This document shows positions 15,697 through 25,163 of a stretch of DNA of 64,000 nucleotides, piece after piece. Origin of the DNA: an uncultured Candidatus Saccharibacteria bacterium. Its GTDB lineage: Bacteria > Patescibacteriota > Saccharimonadia > Saccharimonadales > UBA4665. The number at the start of each line of letters is the position of its first letter. The stretch's first letter is position 1. The notes beneath the pieces are model-generated. The model was not told where the DNA came from, did no database searches, and saw only the letters and a list, made by a program, of their open reading frames with translations. Both the position numbers and the translations under genes were made by a program. The DNA lies in assembly GCA_903840315.1 (NCBI GenBank), contig CAIMFK010000003.1, positions 62,001 through 126,000 of the forward strand, given 5' to 3'.

Positions 15697-18348
15697 CTAA
15701 AGAAGGCCCCAATTTTTGGCAGTAACGACATCTACCGTCAACTTTACGGATAGCTTGATAGCATTTTCCATTGTGTCCTTAATGATAGAGGCAACCTTTT
15801 CGGCATGCTCGTCACTAACCTCCACAAGAACTGAGTCATGGATTTGTAAAAGCATTTTTGCATTATACTCTTCTAGTTTGCCGTCTAAATCAATCATAGC
15901 CTTTTTCATAATATCGGCAGCTGAACCCTGAAATGGCATATTAACTGCCGCCCTAACTGCCGCCTCTCTTACAGCAAAATTAGAAGACTTAATATCGGGA
16001 GTTGGTCGTCTTCTTCCAAAAATATCCTCAACAAAACCATCTTCAAGGGCCTGCTTTCTAATTTTTTCGATATATTCTTTAAGCTTTGGGCGCACCTCAA
16101 AAAACCTATCAATGAAATGTTTTGCTTGGGCATAACTCATTCCAGTGCCAGATGCTAATCCGTGGGACCCAAGTCCATACATAACACCAAAATTAACAAC
16201 CTTTGCTTCTCTTCTCATGTTTTTCGTAACATCATCAATTTCACGATTATAGATTAGGGCCGCTGTAGTGGCATGAACATCTACATCGTTATTGAATTGA
16301 TCAATAACATCTTGATCTTGAGATAGATGAGCCGCAATTCTTAGCTCAAACTGTGAATAATCAGCGCTAACAAAAGTTTTTCCGGGTCCTGCTATAAAGG
16401 CGGTTCTAATTCGTTTACCCAGATCTGTCCTCACTGGGATGTTTTGCAAATTTGGCTCTGTGGAGCTCAATCGACCTGTTTGAGCAATGGTAAGGTTAAA
16501 AGTTGTATGAAGCCTTGAATTAGCGTCAACCATCTTAGGCAGAGCATCCACGTAAGTAGACTTAAGTTTAGTAACCTCTCTGTAGCTTGATATAAGTGAA
16601 ATAATTGGGTGAGTATCCTTGAGTTTTTCTAGCTCACTTGCAGCAGTAGAAAACGCGGTTTTGCCCTTTTTTATTCCCTCGGATGATATTTTCATTTTAT
16701 CGAATAAAATATCTGACAGCTGGGCAGGAGAACTTATATTAAATTCGGTCCCTGCATGAGAATATATTTTCTTTTCTAAATCATTTACAAGATCGTTAAT
16801 TTCATGGGAGAAATTTTTCAAATATTCGGTATCAAGTAATATGCCTTCTGATTCCATTTTGGCGAGAACCGGTATTATTGGCCACTCAATTTCTGCTGCC
16901 AAATTAGATAATTTTCCAGTTCTAATGAGTGCTGCTGCTTGTTTTTCGTAAAGCGCCCATATAACTCCAATCATTTGATCAGATCGTTCGATTAGCTCAT
17001 CACTACTCAGATTCCCAAAATCTACAGAATCAATATCAAGTTCATCATATGCCAGTGCTTTAATTGACTGGTCTCTTCTTAGGCTATTGAGTAAAAAGGC
17101 CGCTATCATGACATCATGATCTATTTTCGACAGGGTCAATCCAATGTTGATTAATGCCTCAATTGTATTTTTGAGATCATAGCCTATCTTCAAAATTTTA
17201 CTATCTTCAATGAGTGGTTTGAGCTTATTAAGGACATTCTTTGGCTTAAGTTTTGCCAATTCTAGGATATAGACATTCTTTGGGTCTGGACTGATTAGTA
17301 GAATTTCTGGATTCGTACCATGTTTACCCTTGCTCCTTGAGCTAATAATTACCCTTTTATATCCCGAAATGTCTAACTTTTCTAAAGATTCGTCAGAATT
17401 AATCAAATGTCTTTTTACTTGATAGTCAGATGCCTCTTGAGCTTTTTCTGAGATAATTTCTTTTGTTCCCATAACTTCAGGTAGCTGCCTAACTAAAGAC
17501 TTAAATTCCAGTTTATTCAATAACTCTAAAATTAATTCTGGCTTAGCTTTTGTTCCATCAACTTCATTTAGGTCTAGTTTTATTGGAGCATCAAGCCATA
17601 TCTCTGCAAGCTTATGGCTTAAATATGCAAGGTCCTTGCCGGCTCTTAATTTTGCAGAAACAGTGTTTTTCATGAGATCCAGGTTATCATAAACGCCGTC
17701 TAATGTTTTATATTCTTTTAGTAGTTCAATAGCTGTTTTTGGGCCTATTCCAGGAACTCCAGGGATGTTATCGCTACTATCGCCCATTAGCGCCTTTAGA
17801 TCTAAAAACTGGCTTGGCTGTAAGCCATATTTTTCTACAAAATTGTCTGGATTATAAAGCTCAATTTTGCTTAATCCGGTTTTTAATAGATATGCATGTG
17901 TATGTGAGTTCACGAGCTGCAGCACATCCATGTCACTTGTAACTAGAAGGGTTTCTATATTCTGCTCTTTCGCTTGGGCTGCCAATGTTCCAAGAATATC
18001 ATCAGCCTCATAATCATCTAGCTCATAAAGTGGCCAACCAAAAGCATCAAGCAACTCATGCAAAATTGGTATTTGATCATAAAAATCAGCCGGAGCAGGT
18101 TTTCTACCGGCCTTATATTTTGGATATAACTCTAGTCGCTTTCTAATATTTGTTTTTGGCTTATCCCACGCAACAGCAACATAGTCTGGTTTTAATTTCC
18201 TTATAACCTCAAGAGCCATAACAGCAAAACCATAAACTCCTCCAGTTGGAATGCAATCCTTTGTCGATAAATTGGGCATTGCATAATACCCTCTGTAGAA
18301 AACACTTTTGCCGTCAATAATTACAAGTCTTTTTTTGTACTCAGTCAT
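15697..18348 (-). CDS. polA: DNA polymerase I
   Basis: Gap-filling and RNA-primer-removing polymerase of 883 residues. The 5'-nuclease domain (about 1-290) is intact: DGKSVFYRG, YKAGRKP, DDYEADD, TSDMDV and GDSSDNIPGVPG. The middle domain (about 320-485) keeps the fold but lacks the DxE and other metal ligands, so proofreading is lost, as in Taq. In the polymerase domain, motif A is DYSQFELR (663-670), motif B is R712-x3-K716 with F720 (NFGVMYG), and motif C reads QIHDSVLVEV (H837-D838-S839), where nearly all Pol I enzymes have HDE. TATAAT lies 7 nt before the ATG. Confidence 0.97.
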   Translation of the reverse strand: MTEYKKRLVIIDGKSVFYRGYYAMPNLSTKDCIPTGGVYGFAVMALEVIRKLKPDYVAVAWDKPKTNIRKRLELYPKYKAGRKPAPADFYDQIPILHELLDAFGWPLYELDDYEADDILGTLAAQAKEQNIETLLVTSDMDVLQLVNSHTHAYLLKTGLSKIELYNPDNFVEKYGLQPSQFLDLKALMGDSSDNIPGVPGIGPKTAIELLKEYKTLDGVYDNLDLMKNTVSAKLRAGKDLAYLSHKLAEIWLDAPIKLDLNEVDGTKAKPELILELLNKLEFKSLVRQLPEVMGTKEIISEKAQEASDYQVKRHLINSDESLEKLDISGYKRVIISSRSKGKHGTNPEILLISPDPKNVYILELAKLKPKNVLNKLKPLIEDSKILKIGYDLKNTIEALINIGLTLSKIDHDVMIAAFLLNSLRRDQSIKALAYDELDIDSVDFGNLSSDELIERSDQMIGVIWALYEKQAAALIRTGKLSNLAAEIEWPIIPVLAKMESEGILLDTEYLKNFSHEINDLVNDLEKKIYSHAGTEFNISSPAQLSDILFDKMKISSEGIKKGKTAFSTAASELEKLKDTHPIISLISSYREVTKLKSTYVDALPKMVDANSRLHTTFNLTIAQTGRLSSTEPNLQNIPVRTDLGKRIRTAFIAGPGKTFVSADYSQFELRIAAHLSQDQDVIDQFNNDVDVHATTAALIYNREIDDVTKNMRREAKVVNFGVMYGLGSHGLASGTGMSYAQAKHFIDRFFEVRPKLKEYIEKIRKQALEDGFVEDIFGRRRPTPDIKSSNFAVREAAVRAAVNMPFQGSAADIMKKAMIDLDGKLEEYNAKMLLQIHDSVLVEVSDEHAEKVASIIKDTMENAIKLSVKLTVDVVTAKNWGLL

Positions 18349-18355
18349 TAATCTA

Positions 18356-18361
18356 ATTATA
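18356..18361 (-). promoter_or_regulatory. TATAAT box of polA
   Basis: A perfect -10 consensus on the minus strand, 7 nt upstream of the polA ATG. There is no room for a ribosome binding site in the predicted transcript. Confidence 0.55.
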
Positions 18362-18392
18362 CCCTAGCACGGGAAATAGCTTAGCTCTAGCT

Positions 18393-18998
18393 TTATAAAA
18401 TACTAGCTAGTCTCTGTTTTGCATAATTTAGAAACTTTTCGGCTCCTTTGAAATTATTTACAAGAACCAAGTTTGCTTTTTCTTTTACATAGTCCATGTT
18501 CATCTGTATTGAAGGATCAATTCCTGACTGAGGTACAACTTGAGTTTGCTCTTGCCTAATATACTCATCGAAATCTAATTTAATCTCTCCGTTTCGCAAA
18601 TTATCTAAGAATCGTCTATACCTAGTTTCTGCTTCAGAATCTATCCAAATTAGGGTTCCTTTATTGGCTATAATAAAATCCGCTTCAATAGGCGCCCTAA
18701 TACTCCAAATGAGTATTCCTTTATAGCTCTTCTTCTTTAAGGCCTGTCTATATTTTTCTAAAGCTAACTTCATGAAAACATCTGGGCCATTTTTCTTCCT
18801 CAGCCAATTAGAGGTTTCGGTTAAATTAATTCTTGATATGGGCGATTCAGAGTTTTTATGGCGTTCCATAGAATATTCTCGAGCAATATCGCCCACAGAA
18901 ATACCAAAATAACCTGCGTCCAACAAAAGACTAGCAAGGGTGTCCTTGCCTGATCTGCTATACCCCCCAATTCCCACTATATTTTCCGTCTTGTTCAT
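18393..18998 (-). CDS. P-loop kinase of the nucleotide/dephospho-CoA kinase type
   Basis: A 201-residue P-loop NTPase. The Walker A motif GYSRSGKDTL (residues 12-21) begins the fold. DAGYFGISVGDIARE and a later SIRAPIEADF resemble the substrate-binding and Walker B positions of NMP- or dephospho-CoA-type kinases, and R-rich RYRRFLDNLR suggests a lid. It sits between rpoD and polA, 3 nt after rpoD. The substrate cannot be read from the sequence; a nucleotide kinase or a relative of the dNMP kinases is plausible. Confidence 0.65.
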   Translation of the reverse strand: MNKTENIVGIGGYSRSGKDTLASLLLDAGYFGISVGDIAREYSMERHKNSESPISRINLTETSNWLRKKNGPDVFMKLALEKYRQALKKKSYKGILIWSIRAPIEADFIIANKGTLIWIDSEAETRYRRFLDNLRNGEIKLDFDEYIRQEQTQVVPQSGIDPSIQMNMDYVKEKANLVLVNNFKGAEKFLNYAKQRLASIL

Positions 18999-19001
18999 AT
19001 A

Positions 19002-20126
19002 TTAACTAATATAGTCGTGTAGCTTCTTTGAATCTTTGTGTTTTCGAAGTTTAGCAAGAGCCTTGGCTTCAATTTGCCTAATTCTTTCTCTGGTAACACT
19101 AAACTCTTGGCCTACTTCTTCAAGAGTATGGTATTTACCGTCTTCAAGGCCGAAGCGTAGTTTCAAAATCTTCTGTTCTCTCTCTGTTAGAGCGCCAAGA
19201 AGTGTTTTAATTTGCTCTTTCATCAGCTGACCGGTGGCAGACTCTTCCGGACTAATTGTGTCTTCGTCTTCAATAAAATCAGACAATACTGACTCTTCTT
19301 CATCATCCTTAATGCTGGCATCAAGACTGCTTATGTCCTGCTTTATCTTCATGATGTGCTCAACTTTATCTACTTCAATTTCCATAGCCTTTGCTATTTC
19401 TTCGCTCGTTGGCTCGCGATTTAGTTCTTGAGTTAATCTTCGCTGAGTTCTAAGTAGCTTATTGATAGTTTCAACCATGTGTACTGGAATACGGATAACT
19501 CTTGCCTGATCGGCAATAGCACGTGTTATTGCCTGCCTAATCCACCAGGTGGCATATGTTGAAAATTTAAATCCCTTGTCAGGATCGAACTTTTCTACCG
19601 CTCTTAGAAGACCAGTGTTACCTTCCTGAATTAAATCGAGAAGATCTAGTCCTCTTCCGACATACCTTTTTGCTATTGAAACAACTAGTCGCATGTTTGC
19701 TTCTGCCATCTTAGCTTTAGCTTCCATATCACCTGCAACAACTCTCTGTGCGAGAGCTAATTCTTCTTCTGATGAAAGTAAAGGAATCTTACCTATTTCT
19801 CTAAGATATAGACGAACTGAATCATCAGCAATATCGTCTATGTAGCTTGTATCATTAGTAACAGCTTCTTCCTCTTCACCATTTTCTAGCACCCATTCGT
19901 CGGAAAATTCTTCAGTACTTGGTTCGCTAACTACTTCAAGGTTTGCTTCTGCTAAATCACTATAAAGAGAATCTAGGATTTCAACATTTTCTGGTGATTC
20001 ACTGAATACTTTTAGGATTTCTTTTTGATCAATCTGGCCATCTTTTTTAGCCTTATCAAATAGTTGCTGTTTTAATGCATCCATCTCTTCAGGTGTTGGC
20101 ATTGTTACTTTAGCTTTTCTGCTCAT
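19002..20126 (-). CDS. rpoD: primary RNA polymerase sigma factor
   Basis: Housekeeping sigma-70. In 374 residues it has an acidic N-terminal region, region 1.2 ([18 protein letters not shown]), the core-binding and -10-binding region 2 ([33 protein letters not shown]), region 3, and the -35-binding helix-turn-helix of region 4 ([19 protein letters not shown]). It is shorter than E. coli sigma-70 because the non-conserved insert is absent. It follows dnaG by 3 nt, keeping the dnaG-rpoD pair of the macromolecular synthesis operon. Confidence 0.97.
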   Translation of the reverse strand: MSRKAKVTMPTPEEMDALKQQLFDKAKKDGQIDQKEILKVFSESPENVEILDSLYSDLAEANLEVVSEPSTEEFSDEWVLENGEEEEAVTNDTSYIDDIADDSVRLYLREIGKIPLLSSEEELALAQRVVAGDMEAKAKMAEANMRLVVSIAKRYVGRGLDLLDLIQEGNTGLLRAVEKFDPDKGFKFSTYATWWIRQAITRAIADQARVIRIPVHMVETINKLLRTQRRLTQELNREPTSEEIAKAMEIEVDKVEHIMKIKQDISSLDASIKDDEEESVLSDFIEDEDTISPEESATGQLMKEQIKTLLGALTEREQKILKLRFGLEDGKYHTLEEVGQEFSVTRERIRQIEAKALAKLRKHKDSKKLHDYIS

Positions 20127-20129
20127 TTA

Positions 20130-21878
20130 TTAGTCCTTATTGTTTCTTAATAGTTTATCTAGGTCTTTTGCTTCTGTTAATAATTGTTGTGCCTGGCTAG
20201 GATTTGCATCACTAAGCAGTGTTGAAATGGCTTGTTTTCTTTGTTTTACGTATTGTTGTATTATCTGTGCCTGCAAAAGGCTTGCTTCATAATGAAGTTC
20301 TGTCGTAGTTTGAACTTTATATAGTTCATCATACTGTAATAACAATACTTTAATATAGTCACCGATATTTTGCAAGTCATCAAGGGGTATGCTGAAATCT
20401 GTAATTTCGTTGTTCTTAACTAAGAATTTGAATAATTTTTTTGACTCTTCAGTTGCAAACATTTCTTCCGTCATTGGTTCAAGCAATATTCTAAGCTCAG
20501 GATGATTTATAACAATGCTCAGGAAATGATTCTGATATCTACTCAAGTCATAGTTGCGATGATTTTTTTGGTGTTCAACCTTATTGTGTCTGAGGGCCAC
20601 TTTTTCAATTGTCTGATTTCCTATTTTAGTTTCGAGAGCATCTTTTGAAACGTTAATGATTTCAGCCACTTTTGTTAAATAATGATCTTTTTCAACTGGA
20701 TCGCTAATGCTTCGAATAACTTTAAGAACGATATCACTAAACTCTCTTTTTCCCTGACCACTATTTAGATCTAGAACATTTTTATAATATTCAATTAGCC
20801 AATCAACGGCATAAATAGGCTTATTTATGAATTCCAGCCATGAATCAGGATTTGACTTAAGTAGCTCATCGGGATCCTTGCCTCCTGTTATATTTATCAT
20901 CGATAAGCTTACTCCGACTTTAGAGGCTATTGGTATAGATCGCTCAGTTGCTTTTATTCCCGCAGGGTCTTGATCAAAACATAGTCTAATGTCTGATGTG
21001 AATCGGTTAAGTCCTTTCAGATGATATTCCGTAAGTGCTGTTCCGGCTGTTGCAACAACCTGGCTCACTCCAGCCTGGTGAGAAGATATGACGTCCATGT
21101 TTCCCTCAACGACAACCGCATAATTGAGTTTTCTAATCGCCTCCTTGGCCTTGTTGAAACCAAAAATATGCCGACTTTTGTCGTATAGCATAGTCTGGGG
21201 TGTGTTTATATATTTGGGTGAATTGGGACTAGAAACCAATTCTCTAGCCGTAAAACCTATTGTCCTACCGTTTGGATCGGTCAATGGAATCATAATCCTT
21301 CCCCTAAACATATCGATAAGCTTGCCATCCCTTTCTATGCCAAGTCCCGCTCCTTTTATTTGCGCAGCATTAAAACCTTTTTTAATTAGATAATCAGACA
21401 AATCTGATCGATTATTTGGCGAATATCCTATTCGAAAAGATAATGCTGTTGGCTTATCTATTCCGCGTTTTTTAAATACATATTCCTGGGCTCCGGTGTT
21501 CCTTGAAAGATGAATCTGGTAAAACTTAGTAGCTATTTCTAGGGCTTCGAATAGCTTCTCTTTAATCTTTGCATCACGCGCATAAGATTTATTGTCGTAC
21601 TTGGTTAAATCAACCCCCGATTGGCGAGCAAGAATCTCTAAAGCGCCTCTAAAATCAACGCCCTCCATCTCCATGATGAAGCTAAAAACATTACCGCCCT
21701 TCCCGCTGCTGAAATCGTGCCAAATCTGTTTTTCTGGACTAACGATAAAACTTGGGCTTTTTTCTGAATTAAATGGACTAAGTCCCTTGAAATTTCTTCC
21801 GGCACGCTTCAACTGGACATATTGGCTAACAACATCCTCGATAGAAATTCTCTCTTTAATCTCATCAATTGCACTCAT
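20130..21878 (-). CDS. dnaG: DNA primase with lost zinc-binding site
   Basis: Makes RNA primers for replication. The 582 residues retain the DnaG architecture: N-terminal zinc-binding-type domain (1-100), the RNA polymerase/TOPRIM core (VVEGNMDVI, then ATAGTAL and LCFDQDPAG), and a helicase-binding C-terminus. The four zinc ligands are all replaced: the CPFH motif reads SPFN (S34, N37) and HCFGCG reads HDFSSG (D55, S58). The flanking framework (GRNFKGL, EKSPSF, GKGGNVFSFIM) is otherwise well kept, so the domain is folded without zinc rather than decayed. TACAAT is 8 nt before the ATG. Confidence 0.95.
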   Translation of the reverse strand: MSAIDEIKERISIEDVVSQYVQLKRAGRNFKGLSPFNSEKSPSFIVSPEKQIWHDFSSGKGGNVFSFIMEMEGVDFRGALEILARQSGVDLTKYDNKSYARDAKIKEKLFEALEIATKFYQIHLSRNTGAQEYVFKKRGIDKPTALSFRIGYSPNNRSDLSDYLIKKGFNAAQIKGAGLGIERDGKLIDMFRGRIMIPLTDPNGRTIGFTARELVSSPNSPKYINTPQTMLYDKSRHIFGFNKAKEAIRKLNYAVVVEGNMDVISSHQAGVSQVVATAGTALTEYHLKGLNRFTSDIRLCFDQDPAGIKATERSIPIASKVGVSLSMINITGGKDPDELLKSNPDSWLEFINKPIYAVDWLIEYYKNVLDLNSGQGKREFSDIVLKVIRSISDPVEKDHYLTKVAEIINVSKDALETKIGNQTIEKVALRHNKVEHQKNHRNYDLSRYQNHFLSIVINHPELRILLEPMTEEMFATEESKKLFKFLVKNNEITDFSIPLDDLQNIGDYIKVLLLQYDELYKVQTTTELHYEASLLQAQIIQQYVKQRKQAISTLLSDANPSQAQQLLTEAKDLDKLLRNNKD

Positions 21879-21941
21879 ATATTTCTATTGTACGCTAAAG
21901 TTACTTGGGTACATGAAGTCAGTTATGGTTAAATAATAGAT

Positions 21942-22556
21942 ATGCAACCAAATCAATCCTCCAATAACGACCAATTCTATTTCATGAATGATAATCATTC
22001 TCCTCACCAAAATTCTTTTTCCAGAGGTAATGGTAGCATTAAATCTAGAATTTTTGTTGTAGCAGGTGGAATTTTAATAATAATTATCGTAGCCATAATA
22101 CTGAACCTAATACTTTCGGGTTCAAAAAACGCCAATAACAAGAACATAATTAATATCGTTGAAGATCAAGCCATAATGATGCAAATTGCAAACCAGGGCA
22201 CAACAAACTCAAAGAATCAGTCTATCCTAAATCTTTCTGCTACTACTCAACTCAGTATGTTCAGCGCCCAATCACAACTGATAAAAGCAGCGGCAGCAAA
22301 AGGCGTACCAATTACGCAGCCAGAAAAAAACTACTCAAGCTCATCGGTAAACACAAGCCTTGCTTCCGCCATCTTAAACGGTACCTTTGATGCTGCGTAT
22401 ATATCAAATTATCAGACAAAAATTAATCAGTATCAGGATAATTTGAGCCTCGCTTATAACGCTGAAAGTAATGCTAAAATCAAAGCCCTACTCAGCACTC
22501 TTTATAAACAAAATAAGGTTATAATTGAATATTCAAAGACCTTGGAGTCTAATTAG
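21942..22556 (+). CDS. single-pass membrane protein, unknown
   Basis: A 204-residue protein with a polar Asn/Ser-rich cytoplasmic N-terminus (1-33), one membrane helix (about 37-58, rich in Ile) and an exported mostly helical domain with Ala/Gln/Asn-rich stretches. Family not recognised. Divergent from dnaG, and its stop overlaps the convergent YjbR-like gene by 8 bp. Confidence 0.65.
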   Translation: MQPNQSSNNDQFYFMNDNHSPHQNSFSRGNGSIKSRIFVVAGGILIIIIVAIILNLILSGSKNANNKNIINIVEDQAIMMQIANQGTTNSKNQSILNLSATTQLSMFSAQSQLIKAAAAKGVPITQPEKNYSSSSVNTSLASAILNGTFDAAYISNYQTKINQYQDNLSLAYNAESNAKIKALLSTLYKQNKVIIEYSKTLESN

Positions 22557-22881
22557 AGTCTAATTCCTTAGCAAGTTCATAGGAGTGCCTTATTAGATCC
22601 CTCACCTCCTCTATACTAAGCTGTCCAGTAAGTATTACGGTTATCCACGATTTGGGATTTAGGTCCCTACCAGATAATACAGTTTCATATTTTTCTCTTA
22701 AATGTTTCGAAAGCAGTTGGTCGCACCTAAGAGATAATTGCAGTGGCATTAAATCTTTATAGAGTAAGGCAAACATTTGGTCATTAAGGGAAAAAACCTC
22801 AATCTCATCACCATAAGGATAGCTTTTGGCTATACCATCATAAGATGTAATTATCTCTTTAACTTGGGAATACTCAAACAT
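22549..22881 (-). CDS. MmcQ/YjbR-like protein
   Basis: A 110-residue protein with the MmcQ/YjbR pattern: SYPYGDEIEVFSL near the start, MFALLYKD, LSLRCDQLLS, then LNPKSWITVILTGQLSIEE and a final HSYELAKEL helix. The family has a CyaY-like fold and is often annotated as DNA-binding, but its function is not established. TATAAT is 8 nt upstream of the ATG, again suggesting a leaderless mRNA. Confidence 0.85.
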   Translation of the reverse strand: MFEYSQVKEIITSYDGIAKSYPYGDEIEVFSLNDQMFALLYKDLMPLQLSLRCDQLLSKHLREKYETVLSGRDLNPKSWITVILTGQLSIEEVRDLIRHSYELAKELDSN

Positions 22882-22902
22882 GAAAAGAAATTATAAATTA
22901 AT

Positions 22903-23463
22903 CTAGTCTTTTTCACTAATTTTTAAAAGATTATTTAGATAAAATTTTAGTTCGTCAATTGATGCCTCTATGTCATCAGATGCCCTATGGCTATCGGATT
23001 TTTCAAACTTTTCACAAGTTTTGTTTTCCATCAAAATTTTAAATGATGTAACATCTAGCATTCTATAGTGCAGTAACTTGGTAACCTCTGGCCAATGTTT
23101 TTCTATAAATTTTCGGTCATTATATATAGAGTTTCCCGCCAAAATAGCTGGCTCACCATTGAAATTAATTTTAATGAATTCAACCAGATCATTCATAACT
23201 TGTTTTTCGATTTTGCCGTTTTGATGTATTTTTTCAATCAGTCCGCTACTTTTATGCTGAATTGCAGACCATTCATTCATATTATTCATTTTTTCATCTG
23301 ATTGTTTGATAACCGCATCATATTTTGCAAGTGTTTTAAAATCAAAATCCGTAACGAGTGCCGCTACTTCAATGATTACGTGCTCATCTGGATCTAAACC
23401 CGTCATTTCTAGGTCAACCCACAAGAGTTTTGTTGGTTTTATTGTTTTATCAATTTCAGTCAT
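22903..23463 (-). CDS. orn: oligoribonuclease
   Basis: 3'-to-5' exonuclease of the DEDDh family that clears 2-5 nt RNAs and the c-di-GMP breakdown product pGpG. The 186 residues show Exo I WVDLEMTGLDPD, Exo II GNSIYNDRKFI and Exo III SDSHRASDDIEASIDEL with its histidine; LHYRMLDVTS is also diagnostic. It may compensate for the dead DHH-type protein at 10.9-12.5 kb. It follows the unknown gene at 23471 by 7 nt and is probably co-transcribed with it. Confidence 0.95.
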   Translation of the reverse strand: MTEIDKTIKPTKLLWVDLEMTGLDPDEHVIIEVAALVTDFDFKTLAKYDAVIKQSDEKMNNMNEWSAIQHKSSGLIEKIHQNGKIEKQVMNDLVEFIKINFNGEPAILAGNSIYNDRKFIEKHWPEVTKLLHYRMLDVTSFKILMENKTCEKFEKSDSHRASDDIEASIDELKFYLNNLLKISEKD

Positions 23464-23470
23464 AATTCAA

Positions 23471-24433
23471 TCAAGCTAAGCTTATTAATTTCTGGGCAGC
23501 GGCTCTATGCTGTCCCAAAATTACCTTATTGGTGCCTTCCTGGTATTCAATAGTATCACCACCAACCCTTTTATCGTCAAATGTTCCATCAAGCATTGAT
23601 AAGGCTAATAAAGTTGCATATTCCCTGCTTGTCATTCTAGGAATGTGGTCATAGCCTTCTGTGGATGGTTTTTTCTCGGTATCGTCCTGAACTCTTTCAG
23701 GCATCTCCCGAAAAAGTCTATCAATTTTATCAATTAAATAACCGCCTACTGCAATCCTTAAGTCCTTATCACTTCTCATAGCTTCAGTGAGGTCTTTTCT
23801 GTCTGAAATACCTTTTGCGTTCAAGTAGTTATCAAATATTTCAGCCAGGCCAGAATCTGCAGCATATGCCTGCTCTAGCCGCTCTTCGGCCATCTTCTTT
23901 GATTCAGGAGTTACCCTTGTTCTTACCGTTTCTCTGATAGACGCTTTCTCGACACTATTATTTGAAGTATCAATTTCTGGATTTAATAGACTGTCATAGC
24001 TGGACTCTTCACGAGAGCTAGTTTCATTTGCTGGCCGAAAAACCATTTCGTGTCTGAATTTTCTATATTCAGTGTCCGGCTTTTTTGTAAGTTCACGAAT
24101 TTGTTCGAGAACATTTGGATCGTCCTGTTTAGGGACATCAGCAACATCATCAAATCTAATACCCTGAGACTCAATAAAGTCTTTAGCATCAAGAACAGTT
24201 TTTTCTCCATGAGCATCAGAGAGTATTACAATTTTTTGCGTTTCTCCGGTCTTATTACCATTATCATCAGTAATGAACTTATTTACAGCGTCGTCAAAAC
24301 GCAATATTTTACCATCATACTCAACAGCAGTACCGCCTGGATATTTATCATCAACGGAGGACATAAACTTATCAACATCGGCATCGGATATTTCTGGTCT
24401 TTCCTGACTTGAAGTGTTTAAAGTTTCTGACAT
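23471..24433 (-). CDS. hypothetical acidic soluble protein
   Basis: A 320-residue hydrophilic protein with no signal peptide or membrane segment. It is acidic, with a long disordered-looking middle (about 105-190, rich in Glu/Ser/Asn) and a helical C-terminal domain containing MTSREYATLLALSMLDG and ending RAAAQKLISLA. I do not recognise a family. It lies upstream of orn on the same strand. Confidence 0.6.
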   Translation of the reverse strand: MSETLNTSSQERPEISDADVDKFMSSVDDKYPGGTAVEYDGKILRFDDAVNKFITDDNGNKTGETQKIVILSDAHGEKTVLDAKDFIESQGIRFDDVADVPKQDDPNVLEQIRELTKKPDTEYRKFRHEMVFRPANETSSREESSYDSLLNPEIDTSNNSVEKASIRETVRTRVTPESKKMAEERLEQAYAADSGLAEIFDNYLNAKGISDRKDLTEAMRSDKDLRIAVGGYLIDKIDRLFREMPERVQDDTEKKPSTEGYDHIPRMTSREYATLLALSMLDGTFDDKRVGGDTIEYQEGTNKVILGQHRAAAQKLISLA

Positions 24434-24509
24434 TTTTGTAATTTTTGTTTTAATTTATCTGTATATACATTAGCACATTAAAGCTAATTTTACAAGAGTG
24501 ATATCTCTT

Positions 24510-25088
24510 TTATTTGGCGGCTTTTAGAGCGTTTGCATACCAGACTAAATCACCTAGCATTGTGTTTACTGTAGTATGAGGGCCATACTGTAGTTCTTTG
24601 AGTTCTTTTATCAAATTACCATCTTCATCAATATTCCCATCAATGAAGTGATTAAAATGAAGGTTAATCGGTACTATAACTGCCTGACATTCTGACAGAA
24701 TCATTTTCAAATGTTCTGCTGCTCTAGCTCCCCCAACACTACCATGCGTAGCTACAGCTGCAGGCTTCTTGCTCAACTCAAAACCGGTGTAATCGAGCGC
24801 ATTCTTTAAGGCGCCTGAAATTGAGTGATTATATTCAGGAGATACAAATACATAGCCATCAGCCTCGGCTATTTTATCTAGAAACTTTTTAACATCACCC
24901 TCAACTTTTCGATCAGGATTGTATCTAGGCGAAACTGCTTCATTAAAAATAGGTAAATCAAAATCCTTTAGATCAACCATTTCAACATTAACGTCCTTTA
25001 ATTCTTTTGCGGTATTAGTAATCCACTTAGAAAACTGTAAGGACTTTCTTCCTTCTCTGGTGCTTCCAACAATTATTTGTAGTTTCAT
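24510..25088 (-). CDS. NAD(P)H-dependent FMN reductase family flavoprotein
   Basis: Flavodoxin-fold reductase of 192 residues. The FMN phosphate-binding loop GSTREGRKS is at 8-16, and the second flavin loop is the SPEYNHSISGALKNALDY block characteristic of the FMN_red/azoreductase group. Likely reduces quinones or other electrophiles. AAGGAG lies 9 nt before the ATG. Divergently transcribed from an HxlR-type regulator with a shared operator, so it is the probable target of that regulator. Confidence 0.9.
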   Translation of the reverse strand: MKLQIIVGSTREGRKSLQFSKWITNTAKELKDVNVEMVDLKDFDLPIFNEAVSPRYNPDRKVEGDVKKFLDKIAEADGYVFVSPEYNHSISGALKNALDYTGFELSKKPAAVATHGSVGGARAAEHLKMILSECQAVIVPINLHFNHFIDGNIDEDGNLIKELKELQYGPHTTVNTMLGDLVWYANALKAAK

Positions 25089-25114
25089 ATATTCTCCTTG
25101 TTATTTAATGATAT

Positions 25115-25158
25115 ACTTTATGTAGTATTAATATAATAGTCTTAATACTATACAAAGT
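25115..25158. promoter_or_regulatory. HxlR-type operator (long inverted repeat)
   Basis: Perfect 9-bp arms TAGTATTAA (25123-25131) and TTAATACTA (25142-25150), spaced 10 bp, extend outward with ACTTT/AAAGT to give imperfect 17-bp arms. The repeat fills the space between the divergent reductase and regulator genes, a typical autoregulated operator. Confidence 0.7.
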
Positions 25159-25163
25159 AAAGT

